A stretch of DNA of 64,000 nucleotides from positions 1 through 64,000 of the forward strand of contig RPFO01000203.1 of the NCBI GenBank assembly GCA_009746045.1. The letters run 5' to 3'. The position numbers were made by a program, and so were the translations under genes. The notes under the pieces are model-generated. The model saw nothing but the letters and a program-made list of their open reading frames with translations. It was not told the origin of the DNA and made no database searches. Source of the stretch: Mesostigma viride. Its lineage: Eukaryota; Streptophyta; Mesostigmatophyceae; Mesostigmatales; Mesostigmataceae. This document shows, piece by piece, positions 31,190-40,933 of this stretch. Each line of letters starts with the position of its first letter. The first letter of the stretch is position 1.

Positions 31190-31854
31190 TGTCAGAAATT
31201 TTCATATAATTCCTTGGTCGTCAAGACTGATTGAGACAATTGATAATCAGTTTATTCATATTGCATATTCAGGTTACGGACTGCCACCGTTTCACCGCCA
31301 AAGCCATGGTGCGGTTCCCGGGTGGGGACCATAGCATCCATAGCCACACTGGGCTCGGACTGCAAGGTAAGTGCAACGTAGGTGCGTCACTTCCTTATCA
31401 AGGCACATTGGGGCAGCGGTGCACGTTCTAGAATATTCTGCACAAGTTGCCAGCTGTCGATTATACAATTGACGATTAGGAGAACGCCAGATGTCAAGCA
31501 ACTAACACGGCATACAATGCATCTAGAACTGGATTCAGTCATACGAAATATCCAACACGGAATATTCGGCCGAGGATAGTACCGTCGGCACCTAAGGTAC
31601 GCAAAGTATTGTGCCGGAATTACAACTTCGGCACTACATAACTTTTGCTATACTGCACTGTATTCAGTGCTTTAAGTTGTGCCGCAAAGCTCACGGCGGG
31701 CCCTACCAAGCCTATTTAATTATCGGCCAGAAAGACGGCAGGCGGGTGCGATTGTTAGGGACGCAACCCTAATACCTCCGTTGACAACATGATGGCCAGA
31801 CACTACAAATGTAAACAGGCAGTTGGGCACACAGGGTGAAATTCACCTCTGACA
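31190..31854 (-). repeat. LTR of element J (5' LTR by orientation)
   Basis: Direct repeat of 29623-30285 with about three differences. Followed by GTCTA, the right target duplication. Confidence 0.92.
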
Positions 31855-33266
31855 GTCTACTCAAGCTCAAGTTTGTCATCAAGATGAAGGAGGTGGACGG
31901 GGTCAAGGTACCACATGTCAGGCCAGTGCTGAATGAGTTCAAGGGTACTGGTGAGTGCACTGCTGAGGAGTTGTATACCCCTGGCATGTTGCATGACACT
32001 TGGAGGCTGCTGCTGTGTGTATTTCTAGGCCTTCTCAACAAGGGCTTGGACTATGGCTCAGTGGTGGTAGACTTCAAGAGAGCATTTCTGGAGGGGGATG
32101 CAGATGTGGCACAGGAAAAGTGGGAGGGCAAGACGCCTTTCTATGTTAGGGTGCCTGCTGTATGGAAAAGGGACATCCACACGGAGTTCCTTAAAATCCT
32201 CAAGGGCCTGGAGGGCCTGAGGTCAAGTCCAATAATCTGGAGGGAGACACTCAACCGTTTCCTGAAGGAGCATTGCAACTTGAAGGTCTCCCCTGTAGAC
32301 CCCTGTCTGTTTCTGGGGCAATGGGAAGGCCTACCAGTGTATGCTTCGCTGCACGGGGATGACCTGCACCTGCTGGCTCCCACGTCGTGGCTTAAAGAGT
32401 TGATCTCCATCATTAAGTCCAAGTTTCCTCTGGGTAGGGAGCAATGGCAGGTGGAGAATGAGCCTCTGCTGTTTGTGGGCATGGAGGCCACACTGGTGAA
32501 AAAGGGGGGGGAAGGGCGTATGCTGCTGGTGGGGGGTAGTAATGATTATCAAGAAACCCTCATTAGCAAGCTTCCTCCAGTCATCACACAGGCATTGTGT
32601 CCTATGGTCAGGGGCATGGTTGCTTGGGTGGCAGGCATTTCCAGGCCAGACCTTATGGTCATAGCCAGGTTGCCTGATGACATGCTGATGGAGCTAGGGT
32701 CTGCCAAGGTGGCTGATCAGGTCAGGGCTTCGTCTGGCATTCTGTTGTCTGCAGTGGATTTATCACAACCCATTTGCATGGAGCTGTATGTGGATAGCTC
32801 AATGGACAGCAGGCAGGTCTCCAAGGTCAGGGGCAGGGCTGCAGGGCTCTTTGTGCTCAGACAGGAAGGCCTGGGGAGTTTGGTGAGCTGGTTTAGTCGC
32901 CTGCACAAACGGGTGACTGTCAGCAGTGATGTGGCAGAATGCAGGGCTATTTGTGAAGGTATTCACATAAGCCTTTATCTGAAGGAGTTGCTTCATCAGA
33001 TGACTTCTTACACTCCTTGGCCACTTCAGGTTACCACTCTTCTCAAAACAGACTCCATGGGGATGGTGCAGTTTGTGCACAGACAGATGGCCAGAAGTAG
33101 GGACTTGGATTATCTCCTTCTAAAGGAATTGTCCTCCTTGGCCAATATTGAGCATATCCCTGGGGTTGACAATCCTGCTGATGCTTTGACCAAGCTAGTG
33201 CAGAAGGCAGCAGTGCAGTACAAGGTTCTTCAGTCTCTGATGGACCCATCTCAGCAAGCTGTCTAA
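31855..33266 (+). CDS. Reverse transcriptase - RNase H of element C (copia type)
   Basis: Continues the integrase/protease frame after J. RT motifs: L-K-L-K-F-V, V-D-F-K-R-A-F-L (copia D-V-K-x-A-F-L), G-L-E-G-L-R-S-S-P, and an active site L-H-G-D-D-L at about 32350-32367 in place of Y-V-D-D. RNase H: Y-V-D-S-S-M-D-S, S-S-D-V-A-E-C-R-A, a late K-T-D-S-M-G and the copia tail N-P-A-D-A-L-T-K. It ends with TAA at 33264-33266. RT and RNase H are of the Ty1/copia type, with no integrase downstream. Intact apart from the upstream interruptions. Confidence 0.88.
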
Positions 33267-34218
33267 GCTGGTGCCTGGTTATAGGGCATTGGAGAAGCAG
33301 ATTGTGTGGTAGTGTCAGCATTGTGACTGGCATAATACCTGTAGTTTAGTCTGTACTAAGGCTCATGGACCATGGTACACTCACTCTGATCATAATCAGG
33401 ATACAGCCAGGTTTTGGCTGGGGTTCATGCTGTTGACTACACAAGGTTGACAGGTCCATTACAGACCATGTATTCTATTTTAAAAGAAATGTATATTTGT
33501 ACATACTTCTCACAATGGTCTGGGAACCTTCATACTGGGGTTTATAGGGCGGGGTTCGATTCCCTGGTATTATGTTTCTACAAGCTGGCCTGTTCAGGTG
33601 TTTGCCTGTTCAGACTTCCCTAGTTCCCCAGGGCAGGATTTAATTGTTGCCTATGTGTTTCATTTTGTCATTTGTTTGCTGTGGCAGTTTACCATCTGGC
33701 AAGTAGACGGGCGCCGTAAGACGGGCGCCAATAGACCCCTGTTGAGAGAATGACAGGCAAACTATTGTAATACGCCTTACTTTGTCAAGTGGTATTTTAA
33801 TTGTCATGGATTTGTTGTACTTATATTGAATATGTACTGGGTTTTATGGGATTAGTATCTGGGATTAATGTAACTCACCGCCAGAAGGTCATTGTACTGG
33901 AGGCTCTACCGAGGTGATGGGATTAATTCCTGGAGAAGACCTCATAGAATTAACCTGTATGTATTTAATTTTGTGTTTTCCCAATATCTGGTGGTACGCT
34001 GTAATGCCACTTCCATAGGTTTTTATCCATTTCTCATGGAATGGTTTTTTCCTGTGGCAGATCTGTTTGTTTTCCAGTTCCTTAAAAGAAAGGGCTGGGG
34101 GAATGGCAATGGCCATTAAAGACATCTGTTCAAGCTTCAAGCTGGAGTGAAGGACATTTCAAGCTACTTCAAGGGTCCCTGGCAGGGGATGTGATCCCTA
34201 GAGAAAAGAAGGGACTGG
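33267..34218 (+). other. 3' untranslated region and polypurine tract of element C
   Basis: No frame of interest over ~950 bp. A purine-rich stretch (GAGAAAAGAAGGGACTGG, 34201-34218) directly precedes the LTR start AGTTAACG and is a good polypurine tract. Confidence 0.7.
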
Positions 34219-34442
34219 AGTTAACGTAAAGGATTTACGTTAGATGGATAGAGATTGTTACGCTCTTTCCAACGGCACCTTGAACGCCTCATTTGGTTAA
34301 GGAACGTAAAAGTTTCGGGGTTCTTTGAACGGAGTTTCTTCTATACGTGAATGCGGGAACAAGAGGCCGCTGGATGAGCGGCTTATAGGTCGTAGTGTTT
34401 TCTCGTAGCTGTTTGGCTAGAGCTTTTGTGATTAGTAGATGC
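34219..34442 (+). repeat. Start of the 3' LTR of element C, interrupted by E
   Basis: 34219-34314 repeats the first 97 bp of the 5' LTR (13906-14002). 34315-34442 is a different block that recurs at 48643-48770. GATGC at 34438-34442 is the left target duplication of element E; the sequence resumes at 47387. Confidence 0.75.
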
Positions 34443-34902
34443 AGTTGGAACGAGTCTAACGACGATGGACAACTGCCGAAAGCTGAAATGGAAGGATGGT
34501 GGTATTAGCAATAATACAACTGATGAGAGTAGTGTAAGCTTGAGGGCTCAGAATGGAACGTCTGGGCAAACTCGGGTGCTGCGGCACTCCCCAGTGCTAC
34601 GCCTATATGCCTATGGCAGTGCTACCTGCAGCACCTACCGGTGGACAACTGGACACTGCAATGCCATGCGACCACGTCACTAGCATCACCTACACTCGGC
34701 CCGTCAGACCCGGATAACCCGGATCTGGCGGGTCGAGCTAGAGCCTAGGAACAGTCTGGCACTAACTGCACGTCAGTCCACATGACACCTCAGTACCGTA
34801 CACCCTGCCGTACAGTACTGAGGTGTCCCGCTCAGCCGCGGTAGGCAATACGCGGCGCGCAGGCCGGAAATCCGTGTGTCAGCCTAAGCATCTCATCTAA
34901 CT
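34443..34902 (-). repeat. 3' LTR of element E
   Basis: 460 bp; in the sense direction it starts AGTTAGATGAG and ends TTCCAACT. It follows a polypurine tract ending AATGGG. It contains a hairpin of 13 paired bases (GACACCTCAGTAC) near 34787-34830 and a second near 34698-34735. Confidence 0.93.
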
Positions 34903-35971
34903 CCCATTATGTTTTCCTTTCAGGTTGAAGGCTAGCGACTTCAAGCCTGATCCTGCCCAGCTAGGAGACTGACTCCAAGCTGACTGAGGTGCTGAGCAAC
35001 TGACACCCATACTGCAACATCTGGACTGAAAAAGATGGGCCCCAGAACTCGTGCAATACTTGTGATGGCATCACGTTTAGCTCAACATGCCCGGGGAGTT
35101 CCTCCTCCTCGCGAGCTCACAAGGGAGATAGCTATGCCTGTCTGCCTATCCAGGGAGTGCATCACCAGCCAAGAGAGCCATTGTAAAAAATGCCAAGGTA
35201 ACCGTTTAAGAGGTTCCATGTTGTTCCATCATCATCGCCCACTCAGAGAAAAAAATACCCAGCCAGGCTGGGTCAACTGAGCTCAGGTTACCTGCAACCT
35301 GAGGAGTGACAGGAGACAGGTTTATTGCACCCTGCACTGTCCATGTTGCACCTGCACAACATGTGAGGACCAGCCACCCCTGCCCTGCACAGAGGGGGCT
35401 GAAGTCCTAGTGACAGGTGACAGGACTATGACAGCCTGGACCTGTTCACGTTGCACCTGCACAACGTGTGAGGACCAGCCACCCCTGCCCTGCACAGTGG
35501 TGGCTGAATTCCTGGTGACAGGTGACAGGAATATTTCATCCTGCACCTGTGCTGAGCACGTTGTACTAGACAACATGACAGCGCCCATGCCTTTACTGCC
35601 ACTGAACAGTGAGGCCAGGTGGCCCAGGAGATCCACAGTGAACTGGGGTCCTGGGTAACCACCTGTCAAGGGAGCTTTGACCCTCCACTTGAATGGGAGG
35701 CACCTGAGCCACTGAGCTCAAGGCCAATCCACCAAGGCATACAACCCTAGTGGAGAAAGAATGTGAGATACATCCCCTGCCCACCTATGAAGGTGGGCAT
35801 AACGAAATTCCATGGTGTTGAAAAAATCGAAACAGATTTTATTGGCATAGGGCACGCAGATGCATGAAAACAGACTCCAACCAACCCCCCTTGCTGGAAG
35901 CCACAACCTACCCCTTGGACCTGCCCAAGGGTTACTGGGTTACCTAGGCGGCCCTGGTGAACAGGACCCTG
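34903..35971 (-). other. 3' untranslated region of element E
   Basis: Non-coding. It holds two tandem ~106 bp units around 35341-35550, each with a palindrome of the form ACGTTG...CAACGT, and AATAAAA in the sense direction at about 35838-35844 shortly after the RNase H stop. The same region is present in F and G; G has a single unit. Confidence 0.7.
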
Positions 35972-36523
35972 CTAGGCGTCCCCCCGATGGGGCAGGGTTG
36001 CCTGCTTGCCATACGGGTTCATCAAGTGGTACAACAGCTGATATTGTTCAGCTGCCTGCTGAGGCACTTTAGTGAGTGCATCAGCAGCGTTGTGTTTGTC
36101 CTCCACGTGACGGGTGGACTCCCAGTAGGTGGACTCCTGTTTAAGGACCACCCAGTCAAGATCAGTGTGCACAGCATAGGGGTTAGCAAGGAAACTGAGG
36201 ACTGACTGACTGTCAGTGAGCAAGTGTGCAACCACCCCAGCATTGCTGCCTGCCTGCATCTGCAACCAAACCAGCACATGATTCAAGTACCTGGCATGAA
36301 GCACTGCTGACACCACTGCCCTGCACTCAGCAGCATTGCTGCTGACAGCCTTGCGTCTATGCAACCGGCTGTACCATGAAATGAGAGACAGGGGTGCATC
36401 ATCATTCTGCACAAAATACAAGCCTGACTCCCTTGCCTGCAACTTGGTAATCTGCCTGGACTCCATGGAACTATCCATCATAGCTTGGATGTGAATGCTT
36501 TTATGGAGATCCAAGGAGTGCAA
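35972..36523 (-). CDS. RNase H of element E
   Basis: Copia-type RNase H: M-M-D-S-S-M-E-S, V-S-S-N-A-A-E-C-R-A, L-L-T-D-S-Q-S-V, and the tail N-A-A-D-A-L-T-K. It is one frame away from the RT because of an indel near 36530, which is absent from F at the equivalent place. Confidence 0.85.
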   Translation of the reverse strand: MHSLDLHKSIHIQAMMDSSMESRQITKLQARESGLYFVQNDDAPLSLISWYSRLHRRKAVSSNAAECRAVVSAVLHARYLNHVLVWLQMQAGSNAGVVAHLLTDSQSVLSFLANPYAVHTDLDWVVLKQESTYWESTRHVEDKHNAADALTKVPQQAAEQYQLLYHLMNPYGKQATLPHRGDA

Positions 36524-38447
36524 GATAAGGGGAGGGCCTTGAATCCTGTAGAGTTTTGGTGATGGCTTTGTGACCTACTTGCATCAAGACATCATCATCA
36601 ACTCTGCTAACCACAGCCAGGTGAGGTGCACACGTTGAGCACAACCACCCCAGCTTGCCTCTAATGGTAGGACAGTCTCCAGGTTTGATTTTGGTTTGCA
36701 AAACCTCCAAGCAACTGTGCATGTAATCATTGGGAGAGTATAGTGCACACACCCACTGGTTTTGATGCTGCTGGAGTTGTAACATTGTGCCACAAAATTT
36801 TATGGCAGTGGTGCCCAGCTCTACTTGCTTGCCAATTTCAAAATGCTGTGACACTTGTTGTATAAAATCATCTACAGCACGCCTTGGCCCAGCAATCAGC
36901 TGATCATCCCCATGCCACACAAAGGTGAGGATGCCATGAGGGTGTGGGACCACAAAGAAGCAAGGGTCTATGTCATCATATCTAGCCCCTAGCTTTTCAA
37001 ACACCGCCTGAGCTGACATCCTGAAAATGCGAGGAGCTGATTGCAGCCCTTCAACACCTATGTTAACTTTCAGGTACTGCTGAGGGATGTGTTTTGCCCA
37101 AACTCTTGGAGTGGAGACTACATACACCTGACCATGCCACACTTGTTGTGCTATCTCAGGTGAGCCTTTCAGGAAAGCCCTTTTAATGTCTGTAGCCTTA
37201 CATACATAGTCATCCCCGTCATTGAGATGACCCACAAAGACAGACAGCAAGATTTTATGAGAAGTCTGCTGAATGCCTGGTGTGTACAACTCTGCCTCTG
37301 TCAGATCAGTGGTGCCCTTGAACTCTGTCACACAGGGTCTAGCATGGAAAATGACTGACCCATCAGCTGCTGGCTTATGTTTACACACAAACTTTAGGCG
37401 CAAGTGCTTGCACCCTGCAGGCTTTTTGTCAATAGGTGTGACAGGTGGAGTGTGAGAGGGGCTAAGAGGATCTGGCACTACCCATTCTTCCCTTGCCTTG
37501 TTGAAGGCCTCCACCCATTTTAGGAAACCTATGTGTGTGCGACAATCTTGCTCTATCTGTTCATAAGAAAGAGGAGACATTTTAGCCACATCATGCTTGC
37601 CCAATCCAAAGGAGGTGGGATGAAGTTTTTGGTTATGAACCAAGTCTGCCACACAAGGTTCTTGCCCTGGGGCATACTTGGGGGTAGCAAATTTTACAGA
37701 AGCAATGTTGGTGTTAATAAGTTTTTGAAGGGAAATTTTGAAATGATTCAGATCAACACCACCCAGGTCCTGGATGGATAGTCTACTACTGGAAAAAATG
37801 ACCCCAGGGTAAGAGAGAAAAGGATCCCCCAACAAAGCATTACCTTTATAACCTTCCAATACCTGAAAAGGTGTGGGGATACCAAGTATAGTCAACATGA
37901 CCTGACCTTGTACCTTGAGGGATGACTGCCCTGAGAAATCAGCCACATGGTGCCAGGGTGAAGGTTCCAAAGGCATGTGGGGCACAGCCAGGGCACTGAT
38001 AATGCTGACCTGAGCTTGTGCGTCCACTGCAACCGTAAATGGGCTATTGTCATTCTGCCCAACCTTCCCCACCTTAGCTGATCCTGCAGCAGTTTGAGCT
38101 TTAGCTCTATGAGCTGATTGTAAAATGCGAACAGCTTCTGCTAGGCTGCGTTTGGAAGATACAGCTAGTGGCTGAGCTGTGTTCACAATTGAAGAGGTGA
38201 GAGGTTGCTGCTCACCTATTTTGCCATTGTAACCCTCTGCTGCAGGGGGGCAAGCCTGCAGTGACTGCCTGCAATCATCAAGGGTGACCTGGGTGTCACA
38301 GTGGGTGTGGCTCTCACACTCACCAGTGGGTGTTCCAAACAACCACTCACTGGGCAACGCTGGGATGCCAGGCAACTGTACAGGGCTGTCGGCCAACAGC
38401 TCTTCCTCCTCTGCCACGTCTGACACAGTTGGAAAATACAATTTCAT
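36501..38447 (-). CDS. Protease-like domain and reverse transcriptase of element E
   Basis: About 648 residues. The frame begins after the integrase C-terminal module. The protease signature is V-A-V-D-A-Q-A-Q-V-S-I-I (38035-38000), then A-D-F-S-G, and N-A-L-L-G-D-P-F ~75 residues on. RT follows: L-R-L-K-F-V, A-T-D-I-K-R-A-F-L, G-V-E-G-L-Q-S-A-P, and active site W-H-G-D-D-Q (about 36920-36903). The catalytic D-T/S-G triplet of retropepsins is replaced by D-A-Q here and D-T-Q in F. The upstream in-frame TGA (near 38460) comes from a 3-base insertion compared with F. Confidence 0.85.
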   Translation of the reverse strand: MKLYFPTVSDVAEEEELLADSPVQLPGIPALPSEWLFGTPTGECESHTHCDTQVTLDDCRQSLQACPPAAEGYNGKIGEQQPLTSSIVNTAQPLAVSSKRSLAEAVRILQSAHRAKAQTAAGSAKVGKVGQNDNSPFTVAVDAQAQVSIISALAVPHMPLEPSPWHHVADFSGQSSLKVQGQVMLTILGIPTPFQVLEGYKGNALLGDPFLSYPGVIFSSSRLSIQDLGGVDLNHFKISLQKLINTNIASVKFATPKYAPGQEPCVADLVHNQKLHPTSFGLGKHDVAKMSPLSYEQIEQDCRTHIGFLKWVEAFNKAREEWVVPDPLSPSHTPPVTPIDKKPAGCKHLRLKFVCKHKPAADGSVIFHARPCVTEFKGTTDLTEAELYTPGIQQTSHKILLSVFVGHLNDGDDYVCKATDIKRAFLKGSPEIAQQVWHGQVYVVSTPRVWAKHIPQQYLKVNIGVEGLQSAPRIFRMSAQAVFEKLGARYDDIDPCFFVVPHPHGILTFVWHGDDQLIAGPRRAVDDFIQQVSQHFEIGKQVELGTTAIKFCGTMLQLQQHQNQWVCALYSPNDYMHSCLEVLQTKIKPGDCPTIRGKLGWLCSTCAPHLAVVSRVDDDVLMQVGHKAITKTLQDSRPSPYLALLGSP

Positions 38448-38462
38448 CCTGTGAGGTGAACA

Positions 38463-38777
38463 TCACCTGTGAATCTTTCCCGTGTCATTTTGTTTAACCA
38501 GCACTGTCCTGCCAGTGGTATTAAACTTTAGGATGGTGGCTGGCCCATGCCAGGTACCCACCTTGCCTAGTCCCGACTCCTTGTAGAATAGGACCTGGTC
38601 CCCTTCTCTGAAGGTGGGACGTGGATGCTTTGCATCCTTGACAGCCCTCTGCAAGACCTCCTCCGCGGAAATGCGGAAGATGATGGGAGAGCTCTGCAGC
38701 CCCTCCACCCCTGTCAACAGCTCGATATACTCGCTGCCAATGGTGCCATCCTGCCAGACCACCGGGACCTTCACCAC
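38463..38777 (-). pseudogene. Fusion of truncated D reverse transcriptase to E integrase C terminus
   Basis: The first ~45 residues belong to the RT of D (G-V-E-G-L-Q-S-S-P-I-I-F). From A-V-K-D-A-K-H-P (38645 downward) the frame is the GPY/F-like C-terminal module of the E integrase (G-D-Q-V-L-F-Y-K-E, W-H-G-P-A-T-I-L). It is a by-product of the deletion that removed the 3' end of D. Confidence 0.75.
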
Positions 38778-39966
38778 GTAGCGGGTGCCTTAATTGCCAT
38801 GTTTGCTGCGCGACCCCAGCGTCGCTGTGGAGGAATGCCCGCTGAAAGTCACCGCACCACATCCCGTAGTCCTTGCCCGCGTTCCGCTTGCCCAAGTAGA
38901 TGACCGTCAGTAGCCGATGCGAAACATGGTTGAGCCCAGGGGTATAAAGATCCTTGGCGTCCAGCGGGGAGGACCCCTTCGTCTCCGTGACCGCGGGCCT
39001 TACCCGGAACACCACCGAAGAGTTGGTCTCGTCCGGCTTGTAGGTGAGCACGAACTTCAACCGCAACCGCGTGGCCCCGGCTGGCACACTCTCCAATCCT
39101 CGGTAGACCTCGCGCTCTCGCCACTGCTCCTTGGCTCGAATGAACGCGTCGCGCCACAAAGCAAACTTGAGAGGATCTTGACAGTCCAGGACAAGTTGCT
39201 CCCACGTCACAGGGCTATCCGCCGCCAGTGAGTGTGAGTGGAGGCCGAAGCTGCGCGGGTGCCAATCCTGAGGCTGAATGATGGACTGGACGAGCGGCGG
39301 TGTGGAAAACGCCGCCATCGGTAAGCGCCGCACGACGCCGGGCTGCCCGACCACCACCCCCAATGGAGCGTGGTACTCGCGAAGCGGGATGCTGCCCACC
39401 CCCGCGACTGACAGCAAGTCAGCGGACACTGAGAACCCCGGGTATGATACGAAAGGTTCGCCCAGCAAGGCCACATCCTCGTAGCCATCCACGACGTGAA
39501 ACGGCGTGTCAATGCCCAACACCGGCAGCACCACCATCCCGGTAACTTGATATGCCGAAGTGCCTGCAAAGTCGGTCACCGATTTGTACGGCGACTCTAG
39601 CACTGGATACAGGGTGGCTGCCCGACGAGAGATAATAGACACGGATGCTTGCGTGTCCACAGCCACCAGCTGCCACGGTCTACACGTAGGAAACAAGGCT
39701 GACTTAACCGGCCTGACCCCCTGTGAGAGAGTTTTGACCTGAGCCACCCCTGATGCAGCTTTCGCTTTAAGCGCCTGAGCACGCCACAAGGCCGTGACCG
39801 TTGAAGCCAGGTCCCTAGGTGGGCGAGGCGCATGGGCAGGACCCTGACCCTCCGGCGAGGCCACGCTAGGCGGGCCTCCCACATTATCCGTGGCTAGCAC
39901 AGGAGGTGAGTCACTACGTGCACTAGGTCCCGTCAAACCCACCCCATCCTCATCCCACCCATCCAC
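38646..39966 (-). pseudogene. Protease-like domain and partial reverse transcriptase of element D
   Basis: Protease signature L-V-A-V-D-T-Q-A-S-V-S-I-I (about 39667-39630), with V-A-L-L-G-E-P-F downstream. RT starts L-R-L-K-F-V and contains C-G-D-F-Q-R-A-F-L, after which the frame shifts near 38790 and continues to G-L-Q-S-S-P-I-I-F before the truncation. The active-site loop and RNase H are absent. The frame upstream is separated from the integrase by an indel in a G/A-rich run (39983-40002). Confidence 0.8.
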
Positions 39967-40928
39967 GGGGTCATATTGGGGCCCAGGGGAGGGGGGGGTG
40001 TAGCTGTGTCTGCCCCTGGGAGCGACCCGTGGGGTACCACCTCAGATGCTACGACAGGCGCATTATCCTTCACTACCCACCCCAGTGCCCTGTTGGCTGC
40101 CAGCTCACTCTCCATGCTATCCCCTTGCTTATAGCCTGCCACCGATGCCCATGGTACCCTATACACCCGATCATTCCACTCTATGTCTATGACCCGCAGC
40201 GGCCAGTCTAACTTTGTGATGGCCCCAGGCCCCTGCATGGTGCCCCGTTTGCCGCTGGGCGAGCTCTCCTTGTGGAACATGACCAACTGCCCGACCTCAA
40301 AAGCGCTAGACAAATCAGGCAGCGTGGCATCCTTGAGCCGCAGCTTGGCGGCGGTATCCTGTAGATGCTGTTGGTATGCCTCTACTACCTCGGGTGAGTA
40401 GGTGCCCGCTGACAGCCCCCGAGGCGTGACTAGCCCAAAGCCCTTGACATCAAGCACGTGCCTATGGTTGCACACATGCATGAGCTCCTTGCACCACGCC
40501 GTCTTGACCGCGTAGGATTTGCCATGTGGGTTATCCTGTCGCTTGGCTGCCACAGTCTTGACATAGCTTACAGTGCGATCTATCATGCCCATATTGCCGT
40601 GATCCTCACGCCCCACGATGACCACGGCCTCCATCCCCGGCAAACCTTGCACACAGCGGAACTGCTGGTCTAGCATGAGCTCCACTACGGGATGAAAGAA
40701 AGCCAGGCTGATCTTGATAGCCCTGTGCAGGTCAGCCTCAAACATGTGAGGCAGCGGCTCAATGTAGGTGGCCTTGCTGAACCTATCCTTGACTATGAAA
40801 TAGGTGTCCCCCCCTTCCATGTGCATGACATCCCCCACAAGGTACCCTCGCTCCAAGGGTGGAGTCTTGGCATGCCGCCTACGCGACTTCTTCCTGATCT
40901 TGATGCAGGCAGGACACTGAGCACGCAC
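39933..40928 (-). CDS. Integrase of element D
   Basis: Begins at the C-P-A-C half of the zinc module; the H-R-A-Y-G-H half is at the end of the Gag frame, one frameshift away. Core: V-G-D-V-M-H (first Asp, ~40825), L-M-L-D-Q-Q-F (second Asp, ~40665), and M-I-D-R-T-V where E-family elements have Glu. The C-terminal module is G-Q-L-V-M-F-H-K-E ... M-Q-G-P-G-A-I. The Glu-to-Asp change at the third catalytic position may impair activity. Confidence 0.8.
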   Translation of the reverse strand: MRAQCPACIKIRKKSRRRHAKTPPLERGYLVGDVMHMEGGDTYFIVKDRFSKATYIEPLPHMFEADLHRAIKISLAFFHPVVELMLDQQFRCVQGLPGMEAVVIVGREDHGNMGMIDRTVSYVKTVAAKRQDNPHGKSYAVKTAWCKELMHVCNHRHVLDVKGFGLVTPRGLSAGTYSPEVVEAYQQHLQDTAAKLRLKDATLPDLSSAFEVGQLVMFHKESSPSGKRGTMQGPGAITKLDWPLRVIDIEWNDRVYRVPWASVAGYKQGDSMESELAANRALGWVVKDNAPVVASEVVPHGSLPGADTATPPPPLGPNMTPWMGGMRMGWV

Positions 40929-40933
40929 ATTCT

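Larger units (their letters stand above)
29623..31854 (-). mobile_element. Element J: small non-autonomous LTR element inserted in the pol of C
   Basis: Two LTRs (663 and 665 bp, TG...CA) flank ~900 bp of non-coding DNA. The insertion is bordered by GTCTA at 29618-29622 and 31855-31859. The two LTRs differ at about three places (a 2-base indel and two substitutions), so the insertion is recent. The run of six C right after the left LTR (30286-30291) would be a polypurine tract on the minus strand, which sets the orientation. No Gag or Pol motif is present; the short frames (about 100 residues at 30433-30738) are unrecognisable. It must have been mobilised by another element. Confidence 0.9.
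13906..34442 (+). mobile_element. Element C: copia-like LTR retrotransposon with Gag-INT-PR-RT-RNaseH order (host of B, J and E)
   Basis: Plus-strand element: LTR and leader (13906-14487), accessory frame (14488-15294), Gag (15461-16507), integrase and protease (27771-29622), RT-RNase H (31855-33266), 3' UTR, polypurine tract and the start of the 3' LTR (34219). Removing B (16942-27766 plus one 4-bp AGCA copy) and J (29623-31854 plus one 5-bp GTCTA copy) puts Gag, INT, PR, RT and RNase H in a single frame. Only TAA (16505) and TGA (16573) interrupt it. The 3' LTR is itself interrupted by E at 34443. The right end of C is unresolved. Confidence 0.85.

Noticed and set aside
35341-35550. CRISPR-like or satellite array
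   Set aside because: Only two ~106 bp units in an LTR-element UTR, shared with F; no spacer pattern.
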